From: an uncultured Bacteroidales bacterium
GTDB lineage: Bacteria; Bacteroidota; Bacteroidia; Bacteroidales; Lentimicrobiaceae
Direction of reading: 5' to 3'
Assembly (NCBI GenBank): GCA_937894795.1
Contig: CALCQV010000119.1
Location: forward strand, 1-22,589
Length of the DNA stretch: 22,589 nucleotides
Of this stretch, positions 1 through 6,430 are shown piece by piece. A program made the position numbers and the translations under genes. How positions within the stretch are numbered: position 1 is the first letter of the stretch; the number at the start of each line of letters is the position of its first letter. The notes under the pieces were generated by a model, which saw nothing but the letters and a program-made list of their open reading frames with translations, ran no database searches and had not been told where the DNA came from.

Positions 1-193
1 CTGCTGATTCCGTCAAATCTGATTGATCGGTGGAGTCAACATAGTAATAGGTGATAAGCTGAAGCAATGATGAAAATTTATCCACACTTTCACGAATCTC
101 ATTACGCTGAGCCACGGCCTGATTGCCCCAAAGAAATACACCAATGAAGAAATAACTTACTAAAAACCTATATTTAATAATTACTCTCGACAT
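1..193 (-). CDS. S41 carboxy-terminal processing protease, N-terminal fragment
   Basis: The reading frame begins with ATG at 193 and runs off the left edge, giving about 64 residues. Residues 8-28 form a hydrophobic segment ending in AVAQ, which reads as a signal peptide for export to the periplasm. The following stretch (KFSSLLQLITYYYVDS, then a Thr-Glu-Ser-Ala segment) matches the start of the mature part of Bacteroidota C-terminal processing proteases, where a helix asking for 'Y-V-D' precedes the PDZ domain. Family members cleave the C-termini of periplasmic and envelope proteins with a Ser-Lys dyad; PDZ domain and catalytic residues lie outside the window, so activity cannot be judged. 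A TAATTTTG element on the minus strand at 231-224 fits its promoter. The family call rests on a short N-terminal match only. Confidence 0.65.
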   Translation of the reverse strand, partial: MSRVIIKYRFLVSYFFIGVFLWGNQAVAQRNEIRESVDKFSSLLQLITYYYVDSTDQSDLTESA

Positions 194-223
194 ACCGTAC
201 TATTTTTTTTCTTGTTTGTAAAA

Positions 224-231
224 CAAAATTA
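224..231 (-). promoter_or_regulatory. Possible -7 promoter element for the S41 protease gene
   Basis: On the minus strand the sequence reads TAATTTTG, matching the Bacteroidota -7 consensus TAnnTTTG, about 30 bases before the ATG at 193. No good TTTG-type -33 element lies 19-21 bases upstream, so the call is tentative. Confidence 0.35.
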
Positions 232-346
232 CGCTTAATTGATTTATTAAGGTAACCCGTAAAAAATTAAGTGTGTAATATTAACATTTTTTGGCTGCCA
301 ATCAGCTTTGAATTTTTAATTATATTTACATTCTAAACCACCACTG

Positions 347-1066
347 ATGAATAAAGTAAATTCCCCAATTGCCGCATTCATACTGATTTCTATTTTATTA
401 TTCTTTTTTTCCTGCAAACATGAGCCTGATGATCTTAAACCCGATGATCCCAATAACCCGGGTGACACCACTGATCTCATTGCCTGTGATCCCGACACCG
501 CCTATTTTCAGAATGAAGTGCTACCCATCCTCCAATCAAGTTGCGCCCTTTCAGGTTGCCATGATAATATCACTGCCGAGCATGACCTGAATCTGTTAAC
601 CTATGCAAGTATAATGAATAGCGGGCATGTCAATGCGGGCAATGCTTCAGAAAGTGAGATCTATGAAGCTATAACCGACCCGGATCCTGATGACCGCATG
701 CCTCCTCCCCCGCTGCTTCCATTGTCGTCAGACCAGATAGCCACCATTCGCGACTGGATTAACCAGGGAGCCAGGAATAACTACTGTGATGCAGAATGTG
801 ATACTGCCAATTTCACCTTTGCGTCAGCCATCAAACCAATGATTGATCAAAGCTGTAAAGGATGTCACAATTCTGCTTTGGCAAACGGGGGTGTCCGTCT
901 GGATACCTATGAGTTTATTGCTGCGGTAGCTAATGATGGCAGGTTGCTGGGAACCATCTCCCATGCCGGTGGCTATACCCCCATGCCGTTCAATGGAAAT
1001 AAGCTTGACGACTGCAAAATCACCCAGGTAAGGAAATGGATTGAAGCTGGAAGTCAAAACAACTGA
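347..1066 (+). CDS. Two-module cytochrome c lipoprotein
   Basis: This 239-residue protein starts with a lipoprotein signal (hydrophobic residues 9-22, then FFFSC with Cys23 as the lipidation site), so it should be an envelope lipoprotein. It carries two covalent haem sites. The first is C66ALSGC71H72, an unusual CX4CH spacing, with Met118 in RMPPPP as the likely distal ligand. The second is the classical C170KGC173H174 with Met213 in TPMP. The module type resembles the planctomycete-style cytochrome c domains that end in a (D/K)WI(N/E)(Q/A)G helix, seen here twice (residues 136-141 and 231-235). Cys47, Cys147, Cys151 and Cys223 are extra; Cys151 and Cys223 bracket module 2 in the same way as a cysteine pair in the downstream protein. 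A role in electron transfer follows from the haem motifs; the partner is unknown. It heads a four-gene plus-strand cluster. Confidence 0.8.
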   Translation: MNKVNSPIAAFILISILLFFFSCKHEPDDLKPDDPNNPGDTTDLIACDPDTAYFQNEVLPILQSSCALSGCHDNITAEHDLNLLTYASIMNSGHVNAGNASESEIYEAITDPDPDDRMPPPPLLPLSSDQIATIRDWINQGARNNYCDAECDTANFTFASAIKPMIDQSCKGCHNSALANGGVRLDTYEFIAAVANDGRLLGTISHAGGYTPMPFNGNKLDDCKITQVRKWIEAGSQNN

Positions 1067-1099
1067 TTTGAAAACTTAACCAACATAAAGACAATCAGA

Positions 1100-1480
1100 A
1101 TGAGCTATATATCCCTCAAAACAATTCTATTCCTCTTATTGACTTTAACAGTTACTGCCTGCTATTACGACAGTGAGGAAGAGTTATACCCCGGCACGTG
1201 GGGCGGAAACTGTGATACCGCAAACATCACATTCTCAGGAACCATACAGCCTATTTTAGCATCAAACTGCAATTCCTGTCACAATGCCTCCATGGCTAAC
1301 GGCGGTGTTATAACCGATAACTACAATTCACTGATTGTCCATGTGAACCGCGGCGTCTTCGGTAAAGCGGTCAACCATCAGTTGGGGGCTGTTCCCATGC
1401 CTCAGAATTCACCGAAACTCCCGCAATGTGAACTGTTGAAAATCAATGCCTGGATAAACGCGGGTGCCCCTAACAATTAA
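1100..1480 (+). CDS. Monohaem cytochrome c lipoprotein
   Basis: The product has 126 residues, with a hydrophobic signal and lipobox TVTAC (Cys21). It has one haem motif, C57NSC60H61, and Met100 in VPMP as the probable sixth ligand. It aligns along its whole mature length with the second module of the gene upstream: both have CDTAN before the haem site, HNxxxANGGV after it, xPMP, a late cysteine (Cys110 here, Cys223 there) and a final W-I-x-A-G-x-x-N-N. The conserved Cys38/Cys110 pair outside the haem motif could form a disulfide. This looks like a tandem duplication. The gene starts 33 bases after its neighbour and ends 4 bases before the barrel gene, so the three are probably co-transcribed. 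It is a single-domain electron carrier anchored to a membrane by lipid; redox partner unknown. Confidence 0.8.
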   Translation: MSYISLKTILFLLLTLTVTACYYDSEEELYPGTWGGNCDTANITFSGTIQPILASNCNSCHNASMANGGVITDNYNSLIVHVNRGVFGKAVNHQLGAVPMPQNSPKLPQCELLKINAWINAGAPNN

Positions 1481-1484
1481 TCCT

Positions 1485-2378
1485 ATGAAGCAGATACTAC
1501 GATTCATTATCCCGATATTCTTCTTGTTAACGGTGAGTACTGTCACTTCAGCACAAGAATTAATGGACATTTTTGGTGAAGAGGAACCCACCACTGAATT
1601 TACAACCGCCACCTTTAAGACAACCAGGGTTGTATCAGGCCACTCTGTTGAAAATCCGGCCAATGGGGTCCTGCTCTTTACTATTTCCCACCATTTTGGC
1701 AAGATCAATAGCGGAGCCTATGATTTCTTCGGATTGGATCAGGCCACCATTCGTTTGGGACTGGAATATGGGATCAACGATTTTCTGAGCGTGGGAATAG
1801 GAAGAAGCACCTATCAAAAAACCATTGACGGATTCGTTAAAGCTAAATTATTGCGTCAAAGCAAAGGGGTGAGGAATATGCCTGTATCAGTATCAGCATT
1901 TTCAGCTATGGACCTCTTCTCCCTGAAATGGCAGGATACCGAACGAACCAACTATTTCACCTCCAGAATATCATACGTTCATCAAATACTGATCGCACGT
2001 AAATTCAATGAAAGCCTCTCCATCCAGTTAACCCCTACCTATATCCATAAAAACCTGGTTGTGGAAGCGAATACGAACGACAATTTTGCCATTGGCATGG
2101 GTGGAAGGTATAAAATTACCAAGCGACTCAGCGTAAATCTCGAATATTTCCATAACTTGCCCGGTTATATAGCTGATAACTTTGAGAATCCTCTTTCTGT
2201 GGGCTTTGACTTAGAGACAGGCGGACATGTTTTTCAGCTGCATTTCACCAATTCCCAACCCATGTTTGACAGGGCTCTTATAACTGAAACCATGGGTAAA
2301 TGGGGAAATGGCGATATCTATTTCGGATTCAACATCAGCAGGGTTTTCACTATAAAGAAACCCGAAGGATTTAAGTAA
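1485..2378 (+). CDS. Outer-membrane beta-barrel protein, DUF5777-like
   Basis: From ATG at 1485 the product has 297 residues with a Sec signal peptide (hydrophobic residues 4-20, cleavage probably after TSA at 23). A GTG at 1464 would add seven residues, overlap the upstream gene and spoil the signal peptide, so ATG 1485 is preferred. The mature part begins with an acidic stretch, then TFKTTRVVSGHSVE and a run of alternating polar/hydrophobic strands rich in aromatic residues (LEYGINDFLSVGIG, NLEYFHNLPGY, GDIYFGFNISRVF), as in an outer-membrane barrel. I recognise the T(R)VxxGHSVE segment and overall size as those of the Bacteroidota DUF5777 family, whose function is unknown. It lies 4 bases after the monohaem cytochrome and overlaps the rhomboid gene by one base, so it is very likely translated from the same message. 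Confidence 0.7.
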   Translation: MKQILRFIIPIFFLLTVSTVTSAQELMDIFGEEEPTTEFTTATFKTTRVVSGHSVENPANGVLLFTISHHFGKINSGAYDFFGLDQATIRLGLEYGINDFLSVGIGRSTYQKTIDGFVKAKLLRQSKGVRNMPVSVSAFSAMDLFSLKWQDTERTNYFTSRISYVHQILIARKFNESLSIQLTPTYIHKNLVVEANTNDNFAIGMGGRYKITKRLSVNLEYFHNLPGYIADNFENPLSVGFDLETGGHVFQLHFTNSQPMFDRALITETMGKWGNGDIYFGFNISRVFTIKKPEGFK

Positions 2379-3178
2379 TGTCAACGAACGAGGAAAAACA
2401 ACGCCTGCAATCATCTGCTCTTATTATTGGAGTGATAATAGCTATTATGTGGCTTGTTAAATCCCTGGAACTGATACTTGATATTTCACTGGCCGGATTA
2501 GGTATTCTGCCGCTTAAAGCGGAAGGATTAAAGGGGATTTTGTTTGCTCCTCTTATTCATGGCAGTTTAAAACATCTGATTTCCAATTCGGTACCTCTTT
2601 TTCTGCTGGGAGCTGCATTATTCTATTATTACAGGTCAAAAGCCTGGACCATTCTCACCCTGTCGTGGTTGTTGACCGGATTATGGGTGTGGCTTTTTGC
2701 CAGAGGTTCAGCCTATCATATCGGCGCCAGTGGAGTGGTTTATGCCCTGACAGCCTTTCACTTTGTGAGTGGTATTATACGAAAGGAACCGCGGTTGGTT
2801 GCATTCAGCCTGCTGATCACTTTTTTGTACGGAAGCTTTGTCTGGGGTATATTCCCCGGCTTTTCCATTGAAGAGAGAATTTCATGGGAGTCTCATCTCA
2901 TGGGAGCCATTGCAGGTGTTGTGCTGGCCTATGCCTTCAGGGATATCGGTCCCCAGAGAAAAATCTATCAATGGCCTGATGAAGATGAAGACGAAGAGGA
3001 ATATCCTTACAATGAGTTCAAAGGCAATATTAAAGATACTGTAAACGAACCGGAGCAAGCATTAAGAGAAGAACAGCGGGATAAACCGGAAGAAGCTAAA
3101 TCTGATGAAAAAGAGCCTCTTGTTATCAGAATAAAGTATGTTCCTGAAGGAAAAAACAAACCTAAAGGTGAAGCCTGA
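2378..3178 (+). CDS. Rhomboid-family intramembrane serine protease with acidic tail
   Basis: This is a 266-residue polytopic membrane protein with about six hydrophobic segments up to residue 188. Rhomboid hallmarks are all visible: H66xxxN70 (HLISN), the catalytic serine in G116-A-S118-G, and the catalytic histidine H173 in ESHLMGAIAG. The Ser-His dyad cleaves transmembrane helices of other proteins within the inner membrane. After residue 190 comes a cytoplasm-type tail of about 75 residues, very rich in Asp, Glu and Lys (a DEDEDEEE run near residue 201), unlike the core. Its ATG overlaps the TAA of the barrel gene (TAATG), implying translational coupling. Its 3' end overlaps the convergent helix-hairpin-helix gene by 17 bases. 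The substrate is not identifiable; the lipoprotein cytochromes beside it have no classical transmembrane helix after lipidation. Confidence 0.85.
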   Translation: MSTNEEKQRLQSSALIIGVIIAIMWLVKSLELILDISLAGLGILPLKAEGLKGILFAPLIHGSLKHLISNSVPLFLLGAALFYYYRSKAWTILTLSWLLTGLWVWLFARGSAYHIGASGVVYALTAFHFVSGIIRKEPRLVAFSLLITFLYGSFVWGIFPGFSIEERISWESHLMGAIAGVVLAYAFRDIGPQRKIYQWPDEDEDEEEYPYNEFKGNIKDTVNEPEQALREEQRDKPEEAKSDEKEPLVIRIKYVPEGKNKPKGEA

Positions 3179-4175
3179 TATAAGGTTTGATTCTCTTGTA
3201 AACCCCTGGCTTCACGGATAAGGCAGCTTCAATTTCCCTGAAAGTTTTATAACCACCCAATTGTACCCTTTTGTCAATAATGGCCTTCGCACCATAGTAA
3301 TCCAGGTATGGGTGTCTACGCAACTCAGCCAATGATACTTTATTGATATCCATTCCTGTTATCAGTGAGGTATCGGCTGATATCTGACCGGCAATTCCTG
3401 CAAAACGAACACTATCCATTCCATAAACTTCCTTCAGTTGGCCTATCGTTGCAAAGCCTCCCAGTCTTTGCCGGTATTTCATGATCCTGGAGGCAAACAC
3501 AGGCCCCACACCATTGATTCTCAACAATTCCAATGAGTCGGCTCCATTTAACTCAATATTCAGGCCTTCATCCCTGTAGTTTGATTTTATGGAAGTTGAA
3601 TAGCTCTTTTTGGAAGTTGAATAATTCGTATTGGAGGTTGAATAGTTAGTTTTGAATGCTTCATCATTCTGTTTGCCGGATTCGTATTTCCCTCTCGAAC
3701 AATCACCAATCAAAATGTAAGGTTCAAATATGTTGTAGGTTTCATCATCAACAACGTACAACTTGCTAAAATCTTCCTTTCTATAAAAATGGCCACCCCG
3801 CTTCCTGTATTTTAAAATTACATCTGCCTGCCGTTCCGTGAAACCCATCTTCACCCACTCATTCTTAGGGGCAGTATTCGGATCAAAAGGGAATGGGGTG
3901 AAACGCTTTCTAGAATTTCCTCTGGTGCCGTTTGTTCTTTTCGTGTTATCATCCCATGAATGGTCTGCCTGCGACTCCTTTTGGTATACACCCTGCATAA
4001 AATTCTCCACCTCAACCTTATAAAGATCTTCATCCTTATTGGCCCTGACAATATTCCTGTTCTGCTGCACAATGTAAGGAAGCATGATAAGCACAAGAAT
4101 AGCAGTGATCAGTATGGTGATACCTATTCTCTCCGATTTGGAGAATGTGAAATAATTCTTAAACTGAGCTTTCAA
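3162..4175 (-). CDS. Membrane-anchored helix-hairpin-helix (ComEA-like) protein
   Basis: The 337-residue product has one transmembrane segment (residues 16-36) near the N-terminus. Three helix-hairpin-helix units follow, of the ComEA/PF12836 type: residues about 95-155 (FDPNTAP...GFTERQADVILKYRKRGG), 205-265 (ELNGADS...INGVGPVFASRIMKYR) and 274-335 (DINKVSL...GAKAIIDKRVQLGG). Such units bind DNA without sequence specificity; in ComEA they capture transforming DNA outside the inner membrane, but many Bacteroidota proteins of this build have no proven role. The linker at residues 177-197 holds three copies of a seven-residue unit (N/S)YSTSxx. It starts 16 bases after the small transporter subunit and is probably the last gene of that operon. 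The 3' end overlaps the rhomboid gene on the other strand. A DNA-uptake role is inference only. Confidence 0.75.
   Translation of the reverse strand: MKAQFKNYFTFSKSERIGITILITAILVLIMLPYIVQQNRNIVRANKDEDLYKVEVENFMQGVYQKESQADHSWDDNTKRTNGTRGNSRKRFTPFPFDPNTAPKNEWVKMGFTERQADVILKYRKRGGHFYRKEDFSKLYVVDDETYNIFEPYILIGDCSRGKYESGKQNDEAFKTNYSTSNTNYSTSKKSYSTSIKSNYRDEGLNIELNGADSLELLRINGVGPVFASRIMKYRQRLGGFATIGQLKEVYGMDSVRFAGIAGQISADTSLITGMDINKVSLAELRRHPYLDYYGAKAIIDKRVQLGGYKTFREIEAALSVKPGVYKRIKPYIRLHL
3585..3647 (-). repeat. Three tandem 21-base units in the linker of the helix-hairpin-helix gene
   Basis: Three near-identical in-frame 21-base units code for NYSTSNT, NYSTSKK and SYSTSIK. The copies differ at a few bases only, as expected from recent slippage or unequal recombination in a disordered linker. 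Confidence 0.75.
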
Positions 4176-4191
4176 GATATGCCAGAATAGT

Positions 4192-4314
4192 CTATTCCCT
4201 GGAGTCTTCCTTTTCCTTAGGTTTAGTAGTCAACACTCTAAAGAAGAAATAACCTGTCAGAAAGATAACAGTAACTTCTACTGTCACCATCATTATTAAT
4301 GCCGATGTATTCAC
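4192..4314 (-). CDS. 40-residue membrane peptide, probable MetS-like small subunit of the NSS transporter
   Basis: This small gene begins with GTG at 4314, whose last three bases overlap the TGA of the transporter gene as GTGA, a classic coupled arrangement, and ends with TAG at 4192-4194. The 40-residue product starts MNTSALIMMV, has a single hydrophobic helix to about residue 27 (ending TGYFFFRVL) and a short charged tail (KPKEKEDSRE). This is the architecture of MetS-type small subunits, which accompany MetP-type NSS transporters and are needed for uptake of methionine or alanine in Corynebacterium. The assignment rests on the size, single-helix topology, the S-A-L-I-M-M start, and coupling to an NSS gene. 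Which substrate is carried cannot be told. It is short enough to be missed by standard gene callers. Confidence 0.7.
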   Translation of the reverse strand: MNTSALIMMVTVEVTVIFLTGYFFFRVLTTKPKEKEDSRE

Positions 4315-6143
4315 AGTGATTTTTCCTTTCTCAACCTGTTTTTAAAAGCTATATATACCAGTACACTAATTAATAGAAAAACACTCAGGAGCAGTGCTCT
4401 TGTCATATCAAGATAAAACACTCTGTTGATAACCTTACCGGTGTATAATGTGTCGCCGGCCTTGATAACCTGCGTTTGTGACACCACCGGCTGATGTTTC
4501 GCGGGATTGAGTTCATAGGTTTTTGATTGTTCCTTGCCGTTGCTGTTTGAACCGTCGACAACCACATACATTTTCTGTTTTTCGGTATATATGGTGTCAA
4601 CTATCCCACTGTTTTCGGCATAGAACTCATCAGCGAACCAGGTGTTGTTAGGCCCTATTCCCTTATGCTGCAGTTGCCCAATAATACTCTCATTATGCAA
4701 TGTCCATCCCTTAAAGCTCAAAAGGCTCCAATCGTCATTTACCGGGCGGACCAATGCGCCCATGAAAACAATGATCAGGGCCACCGGTGTAATAAACTTG
4801 ATAATGTATTTATAAACCAGCGGTACTTTAATATCAGCTCCTGAAGTGATCTCCCTCCATCCTTTGTTCATTCCAAATACCCAGGCAAAAAGAATAGATT
4901 CCAGCAAGGCAAAGACTACCAGTGATACGGTACCCGCCCAGTAATCATATTCATCAAAAACGCCCTCAGTAAAGAAAAATATCGGGGGCATGCCGAGTAG
5001 TAATATTAGTACACCAAAAGAGAGGGCTGCACTTTTACGGGTCCATTTAAACTCATCCATTAAAAAGCTTATACCGGGAGTGCCCATTGCCAGTGAAGAG
5101 GTGATGCCAGCGAAGAAGAGCATCCCAAAGAAAGCAGCACCTGCTACTGCTGAGAGTATGGGGCCCCATTGTTCAAAGAGGAAGGGCATAGTCCTGAAAC
5201 CTAATCCCAGACCTCCAATTTGTGTTAGTTCCACTACTTTATCAATCCCCAGGTATCCTATGGCAATCGGGATTATAATGGCACTTCCAAGTACAATCTC
5301 TACAAATTCATTCATCCAGCCTGCCGACATGGCATTAAGTGCTATATCCTGGTTCTTCCTGACGTATGAGGAGTAACATTGAATTGATCCCATGCCAACC
5401 GAAAGGGTGAAGAATATTTGTCCTGCAGCAGCCAACCATACCTTCGGATTGGAGAGTGAAGTAAAATCAGGCGTCCATAAGAAGTTTAAACCTACCGTAC
5501 CATCGTTTATGGCACCTCCGCTGCTGGCCTTCAGGGTTATACCTTTTATAGCCAGGAATAAACCGAATAATATAAGCATCGGCACCCCTATTTTTGCAAC
5601 TTTTTCAACTCCATTCATCAGTCCCCTACTCAATATATAAGTATTCAGGGCAAGACACAGCACGAACATCACAATTGCTTCATAGGGAATACCCGTAGTA
5701 GAGGTTGTAACATCAAGGTAATCAGAAAAGAAATGAGCCACCTGCGATTGGTTCATTGAATCAAAAGTTCCTATCAGCGAATGTATGATATACGAGATTG
5801 TCCAGCTCTCCATATAGCAGTAATAGGCAGCAATGGCAATGTTTGAAAAGATGCCGAACACTCCCACGTACCTCCATATCCATCTTTTATCCATGCTGTT
5901 GAGGATAAAGGGGGTGGAGTGATTGCCCGTCTTACCGCCAAAACGGCCTGATGACCATTCAATAAAAAGCAATGGAATACCCATCAACAAAAAAGAAACT
6001 ATGTAAGGGATGATAAAGGCACCACCTCCATTTTGAACGGCCTGCACCGGGAATCGCAGGAAGTTACCGAAACCAACGGCATTGCCTGCCATTGCTAAAA
6101 TTAATCCAACCCTGGATCCCCATCCTTCTTGATTAACCGCCAT
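4311..6143 (-). CDS. Sodium-dependent NSS/SNF-family transporter
   Basis: The 610-residue inner-membrane protein has the LeuT-type layout. Helix 1 carries the unwound NSS signature (residues 18-42, MAGNAVGFGNFLRFP...NGGGAF), and helix 8 carries the sodium-site region GITSSLAM (346-353). Roughly twelve transmembrane segments can be counted. Family members couple Na+ entry to uptake of amino acids or related solutes; the substrate here is unknown. It is longer than the usual 440-520 residues because of a soluble segment of about 105 residues (about 467-575) between helices 11 and 12, which should face the periplasm; the final helix spans about 582-600. The coupled 40-residue peptide immediately downstream supports a MetP/MetS-like two-component transporter. 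The start ATG at 6143 gives the usual short tail NQEGWGSR before helix 1. Confidence 0.9.
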   Translation of the reverse strand: MAVNQEGWGSRVGLILAMAGNAVGFGNFLRFPVQAVQNGGGAFIIPYIVSFLLMGIPLLFIEWSSGRFGGKTGNHSTPFILNSMDKRWIWRYVGVFGIFSNIAIAAYYCYMESWTISYIIHSLIGTFDSMNQSQVAHFFSDYLDVTTSTTGIPYEAIVMFVLCLALNTYILSRGLMNGVEKVAKIGVPMLILFGLFLAIKGITLKASSGGAINDGTVGLNFLWTPDFTSLSNPKVWLAAAGQIFFTLSVGMGSIQCYSSYVRKNQDIALNAMSAGWMNEFVEIVLGSAIIIPIAIGYLGIDKVVELTQIGGLGLGFRTMPFLFEQWGPILSAVAGAAFFGMLFFAGITSSLAMGTPGISFLMDEFKWTRKSAALSFGVLILLLGMPPIFFFTEGVFDEYDYWAGTVSLVVFALLESILFAWVFGMNKGWREITSGADIKVPLVYKYIIKFITPVALIIVFMGALVRPVNDDWSLLSFKGWTLHNESIIGQLQHKGIGPNNTWFADEFYAENSGIVDTIYTEKQKMYVVVDGSNSNGKEQSKTYELNPAKHQPVVSQTQVIKAGDTLYTGKVINRVFYLDMTRALLLSVFLLISVLVYIAFKNRLRKEKSL

Positions 6144-6430
6144 CAGATCATTGTTTATATGGTTGTTTGAACTAGCTATGCTAACGGAACTAATGATGCA
6201 ATTGGAACTAATGCAATATTAAAAAATATTTTTTATAACACCATTCATTTTAATTTTATTCGCAACCTTCCACTGATTTAAATCACAGGCAACCCAAAGC
6301 TGCATGTAATCTACACGATTTCAACGGGTCAGCATTTGTATATCTTCAATCATTTTTTCCGGCATTCCATCAAAACATCCTTCTCAGCCGGCAAATTATC
6401 CCTATCAGTCGGCTTGTAAATGAATTCCTA
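6144..6430. other. Intergenic region between the transporter and the DUF2851 gene
   Basis: These 287 AT-rich bases hold the presumed minus-strand promoter of the transporter and the 3' untranslated part of the DUF2851 gene. A ten-base direct repeat (GGAACTAATG at 6186-6195 and 6204-6213) lies about 45 bases before the transporter ATG and could be an operator, but nothing further supports this. I see no convincing terminator, RNA or small gene. Confidence 0.3.

Noticed and set aside
1464..1484. GTG start adding seven residues to the barrel protein
   Set aside because: It overlaps the upstream cytochrome gene and would place non-signal residues before a normal signal peptide starting at ATG 1485.
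6386..6414. Inverted repeat AGCCG...CGGCT after the DUF2851 gene as a terminator
   Set aside because: Only five pairs with a 19-base loop and no T-run on the minus strand.
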